Source: Natronincola ferrireducens (GTDB lineage Bacteria > Bacillota > Clostridia > Peptostreptococcales > Natronincolaceae). From it: a stretch of DNA of 64,000 nt. The stretch lies in NCBI RefSeq assembly GCF_900100845.1, contig NZ_FNFP01000005.1, positions 1-64,000 on the forward strand, written 5' to 3'. Made by a program: the position numbers and the translations under genes. Shown here one piece after another: positions 34,306 to 43,309 of the stretch; positions within the stretch are counted from its first letter, which is position 1, and every line of letters begins with the position of its first letter. The notes beneath the pieces are model-generated. The model made no database searches and was not told the origin of the DNA. It saw only the letters and a list, made by a program, of their open reading frames with translations.

Positions 34306-35457
34306 ATGCCAGTAAAGGTTAGAAATGTTTTGGATTTAGATATATTTCAAGAGGTCAACATAATTGCTGGAGAGCAAGGTTTAAATAAAGAAATTCACAG
34401 AGTAAGTTTTGTAGATTGTCCCATAAGTAGTGATGTTATCGATAAAGGCATAATGAGGAAAGGAGATTTTTATTTATCAAGTCTATTTGCTGCAAAGGAT
34501 AGCATAGATTCTATGTTACAGCTAATTAATATTTTAAGCCAATCAAAATCAAGTGGCATTTGTATAATTAACGAATATATTGATAGCGTTCCAGAGGAAG
34601 TTATAAACCTTGCTAATAAAAACTCTTTACCAATATTTCTTGCAGATAAAAATATTTCTTATGCAGATATTATTAAAAGCATTATGGAGTTGATAGTAAA
34701 AAGCAAAGAGGACACCATTAATGAAATGAAGATTAAAAGCATTTTAAAATTAGATCAGGATGAAAAAATTCTTCAAGCTGCCTATGACTTAAACAATAAT
34801 TTTATGGAAAATATTATTGCTTTCTATTTAATAGCTGAAAATGATAATGGAAATTTCAATTATATTTGTGAAAATATAAATTCCAGGGACCCTTGGCTAG
34901 CACTAAAATATGACAATGGGATTTTAGTAATATTAAGTTCCCATCAATCAAATGATATGAAAAATCTAAAAAATTTTTTTCAAAGTTTAGTTGAAACAAC
35001 CTGTAAAGATTACACATTGGGAATAAGTAATGAATATGGGGAACTTAAAGATTTAAAAAAAGCGGTACTAGAGGCCATATTTTCTTGTGATTTTTCAAAT
35101 ATACTGGGGAAAAAGACGGTGGAGTATAATGAACTTGGTGTATACAGCTTACTTATGTCTATAAAACATAAAATAGAATTAAAGGAATTTTATAATAAAA
35201 CCATACTTCCATTGAAGCAATATGATGGGAAGTATAAAATGGATCTTTTCCACACAGCAATCCACTTTATAGATAATGATGGAGATTATAAAAAAACTGC
35301 CAACAGTTTGTTTCAGCATGAAAATACAATAAGGTATAGAATAACTAGAATGAAACAAATACTTCATATGGAAGATAAGAATATAGAGTTCTATATGCAA
35401 CTATCTATTGGTGTAAAAATTCATAAGCTTATCAATTACTTTGAGAAAACCCTTTGA
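34306..35457 (+). CDS. PucR-family transcriptional regulator
   Basis: The N-terminal PucR sensor domain (about 1-120) begins MPVKVRNVLDLDIFQEVNII and includes KGDFYLSSLFAAKD. The C-terminal HTH of this family is clear: TAIHFIDNDGDYKKTANSLFQ then HENTIRYRITRMKQIL. PucR-type proteins commonly regulate purine, amine or amino acid catabolism. I choose ATG 34306, after GGAGGGAAACCACC; the frame is open 25 codons upstream. The likely target is the adjacent M29-like gene or itself. Confidence 0.88.
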   Translation: MPVKVRNVLDLDIFQEVNIIAGEQGLNKEIHRVSFVDCPISSDVIDKGIMRKGDFYLSSLFAAKDSIDSMLQLINILSQSKSSGICIINEYIDSVPEEVINLANKNSLPIFLADKNISYADIIKSIMELIVKSKEDTINEMKIKSILKLDQDEKILQAAYDLNNNFMENIIAFYLIAENDNGNFNYICENINSRDPWLALKYDNGILVILSSHQSNDMKNLKNFFQSLVETTCKDYTLGISNEYGELKDLKKAVLEAIFSCDFSNILGKKTVEYNELGVYSLLMSIKHKIELKEFYNKTILPLKQYDGKYKMDLFHTAIHFIDNDGDYKKTANSLFQHENTIRYRITRMKQILHMEDKNIEFYMQLSIGVKIHKLINYFEKTL

Positions 35458-35760
35458 GTGTAAAAGACACCTTTAATCCATATAATTTGTAAAGTAAATA
35501 GTTTTTAAATAATATACTCCAATACAAGGGCTTTTGCTCATTATTAATAATAAATATTTTAACCACAAACATTTACAAATAGTAAATATTATAGTATCTT
35601 ATGGAAGAGGTTAAGAAATTTTCTTAGGAGATTAACCTTTTCTTTATCAATCTAAGAAAGGTGTTACACTTTGCAAATCCTGTATAGGATGATTATGATA
35701 AATTCCTTCATAAATATAAAATATTGAAGGTGGCTTAATAGTAGAAGGAGGCAGTAATAA
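35458..35760. other. gap with overlapping inverted repeats
   Basis: ACCTTTTCTT (35635-35644) pairs with AAGAAAGGT (35654-35662) and TTCTTAG (35620-35626) pairs with CTAAGAA (35652-35658); the two helices exclude each other. They precede the hypothetical gene at 35761 by about 100 bases and could form a simple RNA switch or a protein site. No small gene was seen. Confidence 0.35.
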
Positions 35761-36549
35761 ATGAAGAACTTAGATAATAGATTCTTAACAAGATTTTACT
35801 ACGTTATTATAGATGATGAAACTGACGAAGAGGGGGTTATAGTTTCTAGTCATAACAACCCTGAAGAAGCAAAAAAATTGATTTTCTATTTTCAAGCAAA
35901 GGTGTATAACGATATTTGTGACAATATTCATTTAGATAAAGAAGATGTTTCCAACCTTTTAACACAATATTATGGTTTTAGAAGAGAAAGACTCTTTGAT
36001 GCAAATCAAAGGATTGAAACCATTGAATTGATTAGTGTTTGGGATGAGATGATAGACAGTTTTGATAAGATTTTTACTGAGGCTAAATATCAAAATATTG
36101 ATGTTGAAGATGAATTACTGGAGATTATAGAGGAACATGACAACTTCTTTATTTTCATCAATGCTGCTACTAACCTACCAAATTGGGTAGAGGACATTTA
36201 CATAGAACCCCTCACCATGAAGGTTACCCACAATGGCGTATTGATACAGGGATTAGAGCTTCTATCTGATGAAGAGGCTGATCGAATCCAAGAATTTTAT
36301 CCTAAAGCCAAATTTTTTGATGCAAATACCCTTTTCTTTAATTTCAAGGATTTTCCGCCAGAAAAATATACCTTTGGATGGAATGGAAGACATATTACAA
36401 TCCAAGAGGTGCAGGAATACCCTGATAAACCAACAGAAATAATAAGACAAATGAATATTGGATACTATCTCAATACAATGGATATGAGATTGCCAATAAA
36501 AACATTAAAGGATTTACAGATGTTGAAGAAAAAAATGAGGTTACTATAG
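35761..36549 (+). CDS. hypothetical acidic soluble protein, 262 residues
   Basis: Not recognised. The protein is acidic and probably cytosolic, with no membrane span or signal peptide. It starts MKNLDNRFLTRFYYVIID and ends in a basic helix KTLKDLQMLKKKMRLL. An aromatic, acidic centre (LPNWVEDIYIEPLTMKVTH) is notable. ATG 35761 follows GAAGGAGG. It is followed 64 bases later by the YbaK-type gene and may be co-transcribed. Confidence 0.7.
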   Translation: MKNLDNRFLTRFYYVIIDDETDEEGVIVSSHNNPEEAKKLIFYFQAKVYNDICDNIHLDKEDVSNLLTQYYGFRRERLFDANQRIETIELISVWDEMIDSFDKIFTEAKYQNIDVEDELLEIIEEHDNFFIFINAATNLPNWVEDIYIEPLTMKVTHNGVLIQGLELLSDEEADRIQEFYPKAKFFDANTLFFNFKDFPPEKYTFGWNGRHITIQEVQEYPDKPTEIIRQMNIGYYLNTMDMRLPIKTLKDLQMLKKKMRLL

Positions 36550-36612
36550 TTTTTAAGGAAAGAAAGGATAAGAAATAAGATAGACATCAATCCAAAGAAG
36601 GGAGCAGAAGGA

Positions 36613-37107
36613 ATGGAGGAAAAAGAGTTAAAAGCTTATGAGGTGTTGGAACAATTAAACATCCCCTATAAAAAATATACCCATCCCCCTGTAGCAACGA
36701 TTGCTGCAATAGAAGAACTAGATGAAAAGATGGAAGTAATGCATTTTAAAAATTTGTTTCTGAGGAATTCTAAGGGGGATAAGCATTACTTAGTATTGGT
36801 GGATAGTACAAAGAAAGCCAACACCAAGTTGATTGCTAGAGAAATTGGCAGCACCAGACTAAGTTTTGCATCCGATGAGAGGTTAGAAAAACATTTAGGC
36901 TTACAGCCAGGAGCTGTATCTCCTATGGGGTTAATCTATGACAAAAACAAAGAGGTGGAAGTGTTAATCGATAAGGATTTAACCTTCCAAGAAAAGGTGA
37001 CCCTCCACCCTAATGTCAATACCGCCAGTGTTACCATAACCTATGGAGATCTTTTAAGGTTTTTGGATTGGTGCGGCAACAAAAGACAGTTTGTAGAAAT
37101 ACCATAA
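36613..37107 (+). CDS. YbaK/ProX-type aminoacyl-tRNA editing protein
   Basis: The 164-residue single-domain protein matches the YbaK/INS-domain deacylases that hydrolyse mischarged tRNA in trans. Visible are IPYKKYTHPPVATI, MHFKNLFLRNSKGDKHYLVLVDS, the LGLQPGAVSPMGLIYD loop and HPNVNTASVTITYGDLLRFL, which is closest to the free-standing ProXp-ala type (Ala-tRNA-Pro). GGGAGCAGAAGGA precedes ATG 36613. Confidence 0.88.
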   Translation: MEEKELKAYEVLEQLNIPYKKYTHPPVATIAAIEELDEKMEVMHFKNLFLRNSKGDKHYLVLVDSTKKANTKLIAREIGSTRLSFASDERLEKHLGLQPGAVSPMGLIYDKNKEVEVLIDKDLTFQEKVTLHPNVNTASVTITYGDLLRFLDWCGNKRQFVEIP

Positions 37108-37118
37108 TATATATAAGT

Positions 37119-37161
37119 AGAAATTGGTTGATACTTTTACGTTGACTGATTTCTATTTTTT
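37119..37161 (+). terminator. terminator after the YbaK-type gene
   Basis: TAGAAATTGGT pairs with ACTGATTTCTA (37145-37155, with G-U pairs), followed by a T-run. Confidence 0.65.
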
Positions 37162-37280
37162 TACAAAATTCCACCCTAATAAAGGGTTTTAAAGGGTCTA
37201 TCTAGAAAAATAATAGGGTTAAGAAATAAGCCATAACCAATTGTTAAGACATAGTTCCATCGAGTGGAAAGGAGGCAGTT

Positions 37281-38276
37281 ATGAAGGAGTCAGACAATCA
37301 TGAAGTAAAGATAGAGGAAAAACAAGATCGGATTTTTTCAGTTTTAACAGGTATAACAGCGGTGGCGGGAGTTGCAGTAGTTTTTTTGTTTTTTTATAGA
37401 GCCTTTGGCCATGTTCTTGTAGGGGCATTAACCATAGCCTATATAACAGGATTTTTTATGAAGCCCCTTATTACTATTATAAGGGAAAGTAAAGATAGAC
37501 TTATATCCCTTCAGGAAAAGTTGTTTTTAGGATTAAGAGCCCTCTTAATTCTTATAGGTATTCAGTCAGCCTATATGATTTTTGCATCTCCTGAATACAA
37601 TTTATATTGGAATTACTGGATTTTTGTAGGGATTTTGTTATTGTTAGCATGGATAACAGGAAGAGAAAATAAAAAAAGAAAGACGGATTCAGAGGAGGAA
37701 GTAGAGGAAGAAGAGTTAAGGGGATTTAAAAAGCTTAAAAAATTTAAAAGGGTAGGGGGGTTCCTATTATCTGCAATTGTAGCCCTATCTAATTTCTATT
37801 CCCTGTATACTCCTAAAAAAATTATAGCCCTAGAGGACTTAGCTCTTCCCAACTACATTTCTATGGAGGAAAGGGATGAGGTAGAAGCAACCTATGGTAG
37901 TACAGCCTATCTATTTCAACATCGGGAAACCATAACTATTGATGATGAAGAAACCCTACAGAAATTGATAGACAGCTTGGAAGGGAAAACATTGGAAAAT
38001 ATTCGCTACATAGAAGAACTAAATTATATGAAAATGAAGGGGATTGAAAGCCCCTATTATAGAGGTTATACCCATTATGAAGGAGCCGGTTCTTTGAAAC
38101 AAGCCTGTAATGGTGAAAAGACCAGTTATATTTATGGTTTAGAGATTTATCCCAACGGTAGAGTTTACTTGATAATGTATACAGGGGGGCGACGACGGTG
38201 GACAGAGAACTTTCAAGTAGAGTTGGATTATAAAATAATAGAAACCCTATTACAGGAGGCAATTACTTTGAAATAG
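37281..38276 (+). CDS. hypothetical membrane protein with external C-terminal domain
   Basis: Not recognised. Five hydrophobic segments (about 17-38, 42-60, 80-100, 110-125 and 155-178) with a charged cytoplasmic loop KKRKTDSEEEVEEEEL are followed by a roughly 150-residue hydrophilic domain that begins LPNYISMEERDEVEA and ends in a beta-rich part (YIYGLEIYPNGRVYLIMYTGG). ATG 37281 follows GAAAGGAGGC. It is convergent with the lysozyme-fold gene downstream. Confidence 0.7.
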   Translation: MKESDNHEVKIEEKQDRIFSVLTGITAVAGVAVVFLFFYRAFGHVLVGALTIAYITGFFMKPLITIIRESKDRLISLQEKLFLGLRALLILIGIQSAYMIFASPEYNLYWNYWIFVGILLLLAWITGRENKKRKTDSEEEVEEEELRGFKKLKKFKRVGGFLLSAIVALSNFYSLYTPKKIIALEDLALPNYISMEERDEVEATYGSTAYLFQHRETITIDDEETLQKLIDSLEGKTLENIRYIEELNYMKMKGIESPYYRGYTHYEGAGSLKQACNGEKTSYIYGLEIYPNGRVYLIMYTGGRRRWTENFQVELDYKIIETLLQEAITLK

Positions 38277-38313
38277 GGCTTTAAAGCAAACTACAAGAAT
38301 CTAGTATAATTTA

Positions 38314-39324
38314 TCAATAATTTCTCTCCAACATAGAAAAGATAGCTCTAACCCCCTGCCACCAGTTGGGATCTTCGGCATATCGCCTATTCAACCAATA
38401 AAAGGGGTCTACATGGGGAGGTAAATCTCCCAAGCTGTTATAAATCGTCCTAGCTGTAATAGCGGCTGTCTCCTCTAAAGTAGTATTATAGGCTTGCCAG
38501 CTGCCAAAGACATTAAAGGGATTATTGATCATAACATCACTATTTGGATGATCCTTTGGGATGAAGGCCTGTTCATGTCCAGCAATGGCAAATAATAAAA
38601 GAGGATTCAAATCAAAGGCTTTAGCAGTAGATACAATATAAGTAAAATAAGGCTCATCCATCAATAGAGAATTTCTTTTCTTTAAATATCCCTTTAGATT
38701 TCCTTCATCAATATCACGATAGAAAAAATAATGGGGAAAATTTCTATTAGGATTTTGAAAACGGAGGGTGACATAAGATGGCAATGGGAGGACTTCTTCC
38801 TCAAAGGAGACAATGGGGTTTATACTATTGTTTATAGTAGTAGATGGACTATTGATTAAGGGAAAAGCCAGCATTAATATAATGAAGGAACTTAAAACCC
38901 AAGGGATAGCCTTAGGATTAGGTGCAACAGCCTCCTCCTCTTGATTTTTACCATAATAGCTTTCTAATACATCTTCATGCAATGGCTCATCCATATGTTG
39001 ATTAACCCACTTTGTTAAGCTAGTGAAAAAATGTTGGGAGGGTTCATGACTAGAGATAAGGGCTTCAAATACTTCATCGGCAAAAAGGTCTTGTTTTTTA
39101 TTAAGGAGAATTTCCTCCACAAAATGATGGGTAATAGAATCATGAACAGGAAGCTCCAGATGTGACAAATCTCTTTTCACAACATAACTAATGGAATTCC
39201 ATAGTATAGCCTCCCTTTTTTCTTCCTCCAAAGCTTCGTACTTCTGATAAATATAAATTTTAAAGTTTTCAATATCTGTTTGAGATATTATTTTTTTGTT
39301 TTTTAAGGTGTTTAAAACGTCCAT
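38314..39324 (-). CDS. membrane-anchored lysozyme/glucosaminidase-fold protein
   Basis: Residues 1-140 are a cytoplasmic helical region, about 142-160 a membrane span (AIPWVLSSFIILMLAFPLI), and the rest faces outside. The last 120 residues (YIVSTAKAFDLNPLLLFAIAGHEQAF, NNPFNVFGSWQAY, ETAAITARTIYNSLG, DPNWWQGVRAIFSML) look like the glucosaminidase/lysozyme superfamily, with a Glu in the position of the acid catalyst. The large cytoplasmic N-terminus with no family match could be regulatory, as in anti-sigma proteins. Function in wall turnover is inferred. Confidence 0.6.
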   Translation of the reverse strand: MDVLNTLKNKKIISQTDIENFKIYIYQKYEALEEEKREAILWNSISYVVKRDLSHLELPVHDSITHHFVEEILLNKKQDLFADEVFEALISSHEPSQHFFTSLTKWVNQHMDEPLHEDVLESYYGKNQEEEAVAPNPKAIPWVLSSFIILMLAFPLINSPSTTINNSINPIVSFEEEVLPLPSYVTLRFQNPNRNFPHYFFYRDIDEGNLKGYLKKRNSLLMDEPYFTYIVSTAKAFDLNPLLLFAIAGHEQAFIPKDHPNSDVMINNPFNVFGSWQAYNTTLEETAAITARTIYNSLGDLPPHVDPFYWLNRRYAEDPNWWQGVRAIFSMLERNY

Positions 39325-39562
39325 ACTTTTAAAACCCCTCTATCAATAAGGTTTAATATGTATATAATAGCATATATTGTAAAATAACAAAAGGAAAACT
39401 AACCTATAGAAGGCTAAAGGCTGGTTAAATTTAAGGATAAAAAACCTGAAGAATTATTGAATAATAGATTGTTAAGGGGTATGATGGAAATAGGGGAGAG
39501 ATGAAAGAAAGATAAAGCTTTTACTCGGCAGGGGCTCCTATATAAAGGCTAAGGTGATAACG

Positions 39563-40213
39563 ATGAAGAGGATTCCTATTATGAATATTGAAATAGATAA
39601 AAAAAGGGTTTTTAAAGCCATACAGCTCCAGGAGGATAGTCCTGCTTATAAGGAGACTAATAAATTATACGATCTTTTAGAAAAACAAATAAAGCATGTT
39701 GTTTCTCCTGAAATTATTTATCACCTAGATCATAAGCTAGACGTAAAAGTAGGAAAAAGCTACGAAGACAGCCAAAGGTCGTTGTATGTGGTGGTCACCC
39801 TAGGAGGAAAAATAACAGAATCAATTGCTACTTATTTCAATGAAAACCAATATTTAAAGGCATATGTTATGAATGCTTTAGCCGATGGCATGCTTTTTTC
39901 CATGGTGGAAATAAGTCGTCAATATGTTTATGAATTTGCCAAAGAAAACCATATGAATCTTACAGAAAAACTGTCTCCAGGGGATAATATTCCTTTGGAA
40001 CTTCAAAAACCTATCTTAGAAAAAATTGATCCAAAGGGTGACTTAGATATAAGGATTACAGAAGGGTATATGCTAGATCCTGAAAAATCTGGGGCTTGGA
40101 TGTATGGTGTCTACATGGGACAATCATTAGATGAAAACAAGGAGCATGATTGTAGGGGCTGCCACAAGAAAAATTGTCTATGGAGAGAAGAAAATGATGA
40201 AGTTAATTGTTAA
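39563..40213 (+). CDS. MetH-activation-domain-like protein
   Basis: The 216-residue protein resembles the AdoMet-binding reactivation domain of cobalamin-dependent methionine synthase: VVTLGGKITESIATYF, MNALADGMLFSMVE, DIRITEGYMLDPEKS, ending with a Cys motif CRGCHKKNC. Free-standing versions are thought to help return inactive Co(II) corrinoid to the active state. ATG 39563 sits behind AAGGTGAT. It overlaps by 20 bases a gene for a RACE-like reductive activator, strongly suggesting a joint job on a corrinoid protein encoded elsewhere. Confidence 0.8.
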   Translation: MKRIPIMNIEIDKKRVFKAIQLQEDSPAYKETNKLYDLLEKQIKHVVSPEIIYHLDHKLDVKVGKSYEDSQRSLYVVVTLGGKITESIATYFNENQYLKAYVMNALADGMLFSMVEISRQYVYEFAKENHMNLTEKLSPGDNIPLELQKPILEKIDPKGDLDIRITEGYMLDPEKSGAWMYGVYMGQSLDENKEHDCRGCHKKNCLWREENDEVNC

Positions 40214-41972
40214 AAGCCAAGAGGGTTCAAAAACATTAGATATACATAAGGAAAAATCAATACTAAGCTTGTTGCAGGAAGCCAATATTTATTTATCAGC
40301 TCCCTGTGACGGCAGAGGCACCTGTGGAAAATGCAAGATAAAGGTTTTAAAAGGAAACCTAGGGATAACCTTAAAGGATCAAGTGCATTTTTCCCATGAA
40401 GAGTTAGATAGAGGTTATAGGCTTGCCTGTTCTGCCTATCCGGAGGGTGACATAGAAATAGCTATTGAAACAGTAGAAAAGGGGTTTGCTGTTGTTACAG
40501 AATTTCAAGGATATAATAACAGAATAAATCATGGTTTTGAAGTAATAGATATTGACCTAAGTGATGGGAATTGGCAGGATACCAAGAGTATGGTGGGAGC
40601 TATCCAAAGAAACCTAGGTAAAACCTATAAAGTATCCTATAAAGCTTTGAAGAGGTTATCAGTTATAACAAACCCTTATATTAGCACTTCAAGCCTCCAT
40701 GAAAGGTCAAGCCTACAGCTACTGGTGAAGGATACAAACATAGTAGATGTATTTTATAAGGAAACCATTGGCCTTTATGGTGTAGCCATTGATATAGGGA
40801 CTACCACCTTAGGCTTTCACTTGATTAACCTCCAGCAGGGAGAAATAATAAAAACCTATTCAATGCTGAACTCCCAAAGAATTTATGGAGCTGATGTCAT
40901 AGCTAGAGTTCAAAGGGCTAACGCTGGAAAGCTAGAAGTCTTAAATCAACTTATTAAACAGGATATCATAACAGGAATAGAAAATCTTTTAAAGGATGCT
41001 GATATTGACAAAGGAAACATATACTCTATAGCAATAGCTGGGAACACCACCATGCTGCATCTTTTATTAAAGCTTTCCCCTGAGACATTGGGACAGTTTC
41101 CCTTTACTGCTGTTACTTTGGAACTAATATCCTTCAGTTTTAAAGAAATATTTGATAGTCCTCTCTTAGACTGCGGAGTTGTCCTTCTTCCGGGTTTAGA
41201 TGCCTACATAGGTGCTGATATTGTAGCAGGAGTTCTTTATCATGAATTTTCTAAAACAGAAGAGATTAATATGTTGATTGATATAGGCACCAATGGAGAA
41301 ATGGTCATAGGCAATAAACATAGTATGCTAGCTACTGCCACTGCTGCTGGACCAGCTTTTGAAGGTGGAAATATAACCTGTGGTACCGGATGTATTATGG
41401 GAGCCATCACTTCTATTACATACAATGGACAAACCTTCAACTATGAAACAATGGGAAATAAGAAACCAGTAGGAATTTGTGGTTCCGGTATTATAGACAT
41501 CATGGCCGAGGGTCTTCGGTATGGGTGGATCGATAGTACCGGAAGATTATCGGAGGCTTTTTCAAATGGAGAAGTGGTTTTCTACCAAAATAGTGGGGGA
41601 GATAGGATAAATTTTACCCAAAAGGATATAAGAGAGGTGCAATTGGCTAAATCGGCTTTAAGGTCAGGGATAGAATGCCTCATAAAACAGTATGACGTTG
41701 ACTATGATGCTATTAAGCGTATCTATTTAGCTGGTGGATTTGGAAGCAATATTAATATAGAGGCTGCCATGAAGATAGGACTGCTACCAAGGGAATTTAA
41801 GGATAAAATAAAATTTGTAGGCAACACTTCCCTTGGAGGGGCAGTAAAATATCTACTAGATAGAAACTGTGGAAAGGATTTAGAGGCTATTATGAAGGCA
41901 GCAAAGCCCATCAACCTTTCCACAGACCCCCAATTTAATCATCTATTTATGGAGAATATGCTGTTTCAATAG
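40194..41972 (+). CDS. RACE-like reductive activator of corrinoid proteins
   Basis: The N-terminal domain (about 1-95) is a [2Fe-2S] ferredoxin with CDGRGTCGKC (Cys38, 44, 47) and a fourth Cys in RLACSAYP. The rest is an ASKHA-type ATPase region (DUF4445 family) with VAIDIGTTTLGFHL, AGNTTMLHLLL, LIDIGTNGEMVIG and LAGGFGSNINIEAAM. Such proteins (AcsV, RamA relatives) use ATP to drive reduction of Co(II) to Co(I) in methyltransferases. I start at ATG 40194 behind GGAGAG; the frame opens 21 codons earlier. No corrinoid protein or methyltransferase gene lies in the window. Confidence 0.9.
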   Translation: MMKLIVKSQEGSKTLDIHKEKSILSLLQEANIYLSAPCDGRGTCGKCKIKVLKGNLGITLKDQVHFSHEELDRGYRLACSAYPEGDIEIAIETVEKGFAVVTEFQGYNNRINHGFEVIDIDLSDGNWQDTKSMVGAIQRNLGKTYKVSYKALKRLSVITNPYISTSSLHERSSLQLLVKDTNIVDVFYKETIGLYGVAIDIGTTTLGFHLINLQQGEIIKTYSMLNSQRIYGADVIARVQRANAGKLEVLNQLIKQDIITGIENLLKDADIDKGNIYSIAIAGNTTMLHLLLKLSPETLGQFPFTAVTLELISFSFKEIFDSPLLDCGVVLLPGLDAYIGADIVAGVLYHEFSKTEEINMLIDIGTNGEMVIGNKHSMLATATAAGPAFEGGNITCGTGCIMGAITSITYNGQTFNYETMGNKKPVGICGSGIIDIMAEGLRYGWIDSTGRLSEAFSNGEVVFYQNSGGDRINFTQKDIREVQLAKSALRSGIECLIKQYDVDYDAIKRIYLAGGFGSNINIEAAMKIGLLPREFKDKIKFVGNTSLGGAVKYLLDRNCGKDLEAIMKAAKPINLSTDPQFNHLFMENMLFQ

Positions 41973-42051
41973 GATTTACTAGCACCTTTTTTGTAGATGG
42001 ACATAATATATTATCGAAAATAGAGATGTACGAAGGAGGTGCAAAGGAACT

Positions 42052-42456
42052 ATGGAAGCAGTGTCAAAAAAAATTTCAAACTATAATCTCGACATGATTA
42101 TGTTTCCTAGTGAAGAGCTAGGACAGTTTGATGAATTTATGACCCAATATGGAGAGTTATCAGAACCCTATGTTTATAGAGAAATTGCAGAAGTAAAAAG
42201 TAAGGTATCCAAGGAAGTACTGCAGCAACACATTAAAAATCTGGATGCACTATATCAAATGGATGGCTTTGTAACCGACAGCCATAGACAACGAATCCAC
42301 ATAGTGAGGAGCATATTAACAGAAGATATTCCATCAGAGAATAATCTTCATTTATCAAAGGATGTAGAAGGACAATTTCTATATGGTAGTAGTCTTCTTC
42401 TTTGGTTTTTAACCCTATTGGCAATATGGAGAAGACCCTATGGCTGGGGGTACTAA
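42052..42456 (+). CDS. small hypothetical tail-anchored protein
   Basis: Not recognised. The 134-residue product is hydrophilic and helical, then ends in one membrane span (GSSLLLWFLTLLAIW) and an aromatic tail RRPYGWGY. AAGGAGGTG precedes ATG 42052 at ten bases. It follows the RACE-like gene by 79 bases and precedes a terminator, so it may be the last gene of that operon. Its C-terminal anchor suggests a membrane scaffold or stress protein, but there is no direct evidence. Confidence 0.65.
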   Translation: MEAVSKKISNYNLDMIMFPSEELGQFDEFMTQYGELSEPYVYREIAEVKSKVSKEVLQQHIKNLDALYQMDGFVTDSHRQRIHIVRSILTEDIPSENNLHLSKDVEGQFLYGSSLLLWFLTLLAIWRRPYGWGY

Positions 42457-42473
42457 CCCTTCAATACCGATAA

Positions 42474-42512
42474 ATAAGGGAAAGAACTTTTATAGTTCTT
42501 TCCCTTATAAAA
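42474..42512 (+). terminator. terminator after the tail-anchored protein gene
   Basis: ATAAGGGAAAGAACT and AGTTCTTTCCCTTAT (42494-42508) pair perfectly over 15 bases with a TTTAT loop; AAAATTAT follows. The A-rich flanks make it suitable for either strand. The remaining gap up to 42799 is AT-rich with no gene. Confidence 0.7.
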
Positions 42513-42799
42513 TTATGGGTTACTATAAAACTCTATAATTGTTATGATGAATTTTACTGCTTTTTCCATAAAACCAATAGGTATGTACTCATATTTTAAG
42601 TGGAGGTAATGAACTTGTGTACTCAAAACATCTTTAATAGTAATTTGCATAGGTCTATTATTAGGAAATTTTAGGATTCAAAGATTATCTTTTAACCTAT
42701 AAATATACAATATTAACATAATATTAACATCAATCAACAAATATTAATACAAACTTTATAACTATAGCATTAAACTACTATAGAGAGGAGGAGAATTGT

Positions 42800-43309
42800 T
42801 TGATTTATATAGGAGTTTTAATTGCTATAGTTCTTTTGTTTCTAGGCTATTATGCAATGGTTAAAGTCGACAAGTTTATAGAAAACAATGTTGAGCATTC
42901 CAATGGAGATCTTTGTGATAAATACAAAGATTGTAGAGGAATGGAAGAAAAATTGATATTAATTTATGGGAATAATGAGATAACCAATTTAGTAAAAGAT
43001 TATTGTGATTTACAGAAGTATAAATATGAATCGATAATAGATATCAATTCTATTAATTCAGAGGTTGAATATAGATGTTTATTTACACTATCCTATCATG
43101 ATACAGATAATTTAATGGTTAGCTCTGTTGGATTTAAGGTATATTCTATACCCAGTGTGATTGCATTATGTAACAATCAGAATTATTTAAAAATCTATAA
43201 GGAATTTAACTTTGCCAAGACGTTGTTATATACTTATGAGACAGACAAACTTTTTAATGCTATAAAGGAGTTGGTGGAAGATGCAGTCAAAGATAAAATC
43301 AAGATTTAA
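42800..43309 (+). CDS. membrane-tethered degenerate RCK-like protein
   Basis: An N-terminal span (IYIGVLIAIVLLFLGYYAMV) leads into a domain resembling RCK/TrkA-N: EKLILIYGNNEITNLVKDY in place of strand 1 and its glycine loop, then SYHDTDNLMVSSVGFKVYSIPSVIALCNNQNYLKIYKE, which closely follows the second half of TrkA-N domains. The G-x-G-x-x-G loop is missing, so NAD or ATP binding is doubtful. It overlaps ktrB by 29 bases and opens a K+ uptake operon, so it may be a regulatory subunit or anchor for the gating ring. Start: TTG/ATG region at 42800 after GAGGAGG. Confidence 0.7.
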   Translation: MIYIGVLIAIVLLFLGYYAMVKVDKFIENNVEHSNGDLCDKYKDCRGMEEKLILIYGNNEITNLVKDYCDLQKYKYESIIDINSINSEVEYRCLFTLSYHDTDNLMVSSVGFKVYSIPSVIALCNNQNYLKIYKEFNFAKTLLYTYETDKLFNAIKELVEDAVKDKIKI

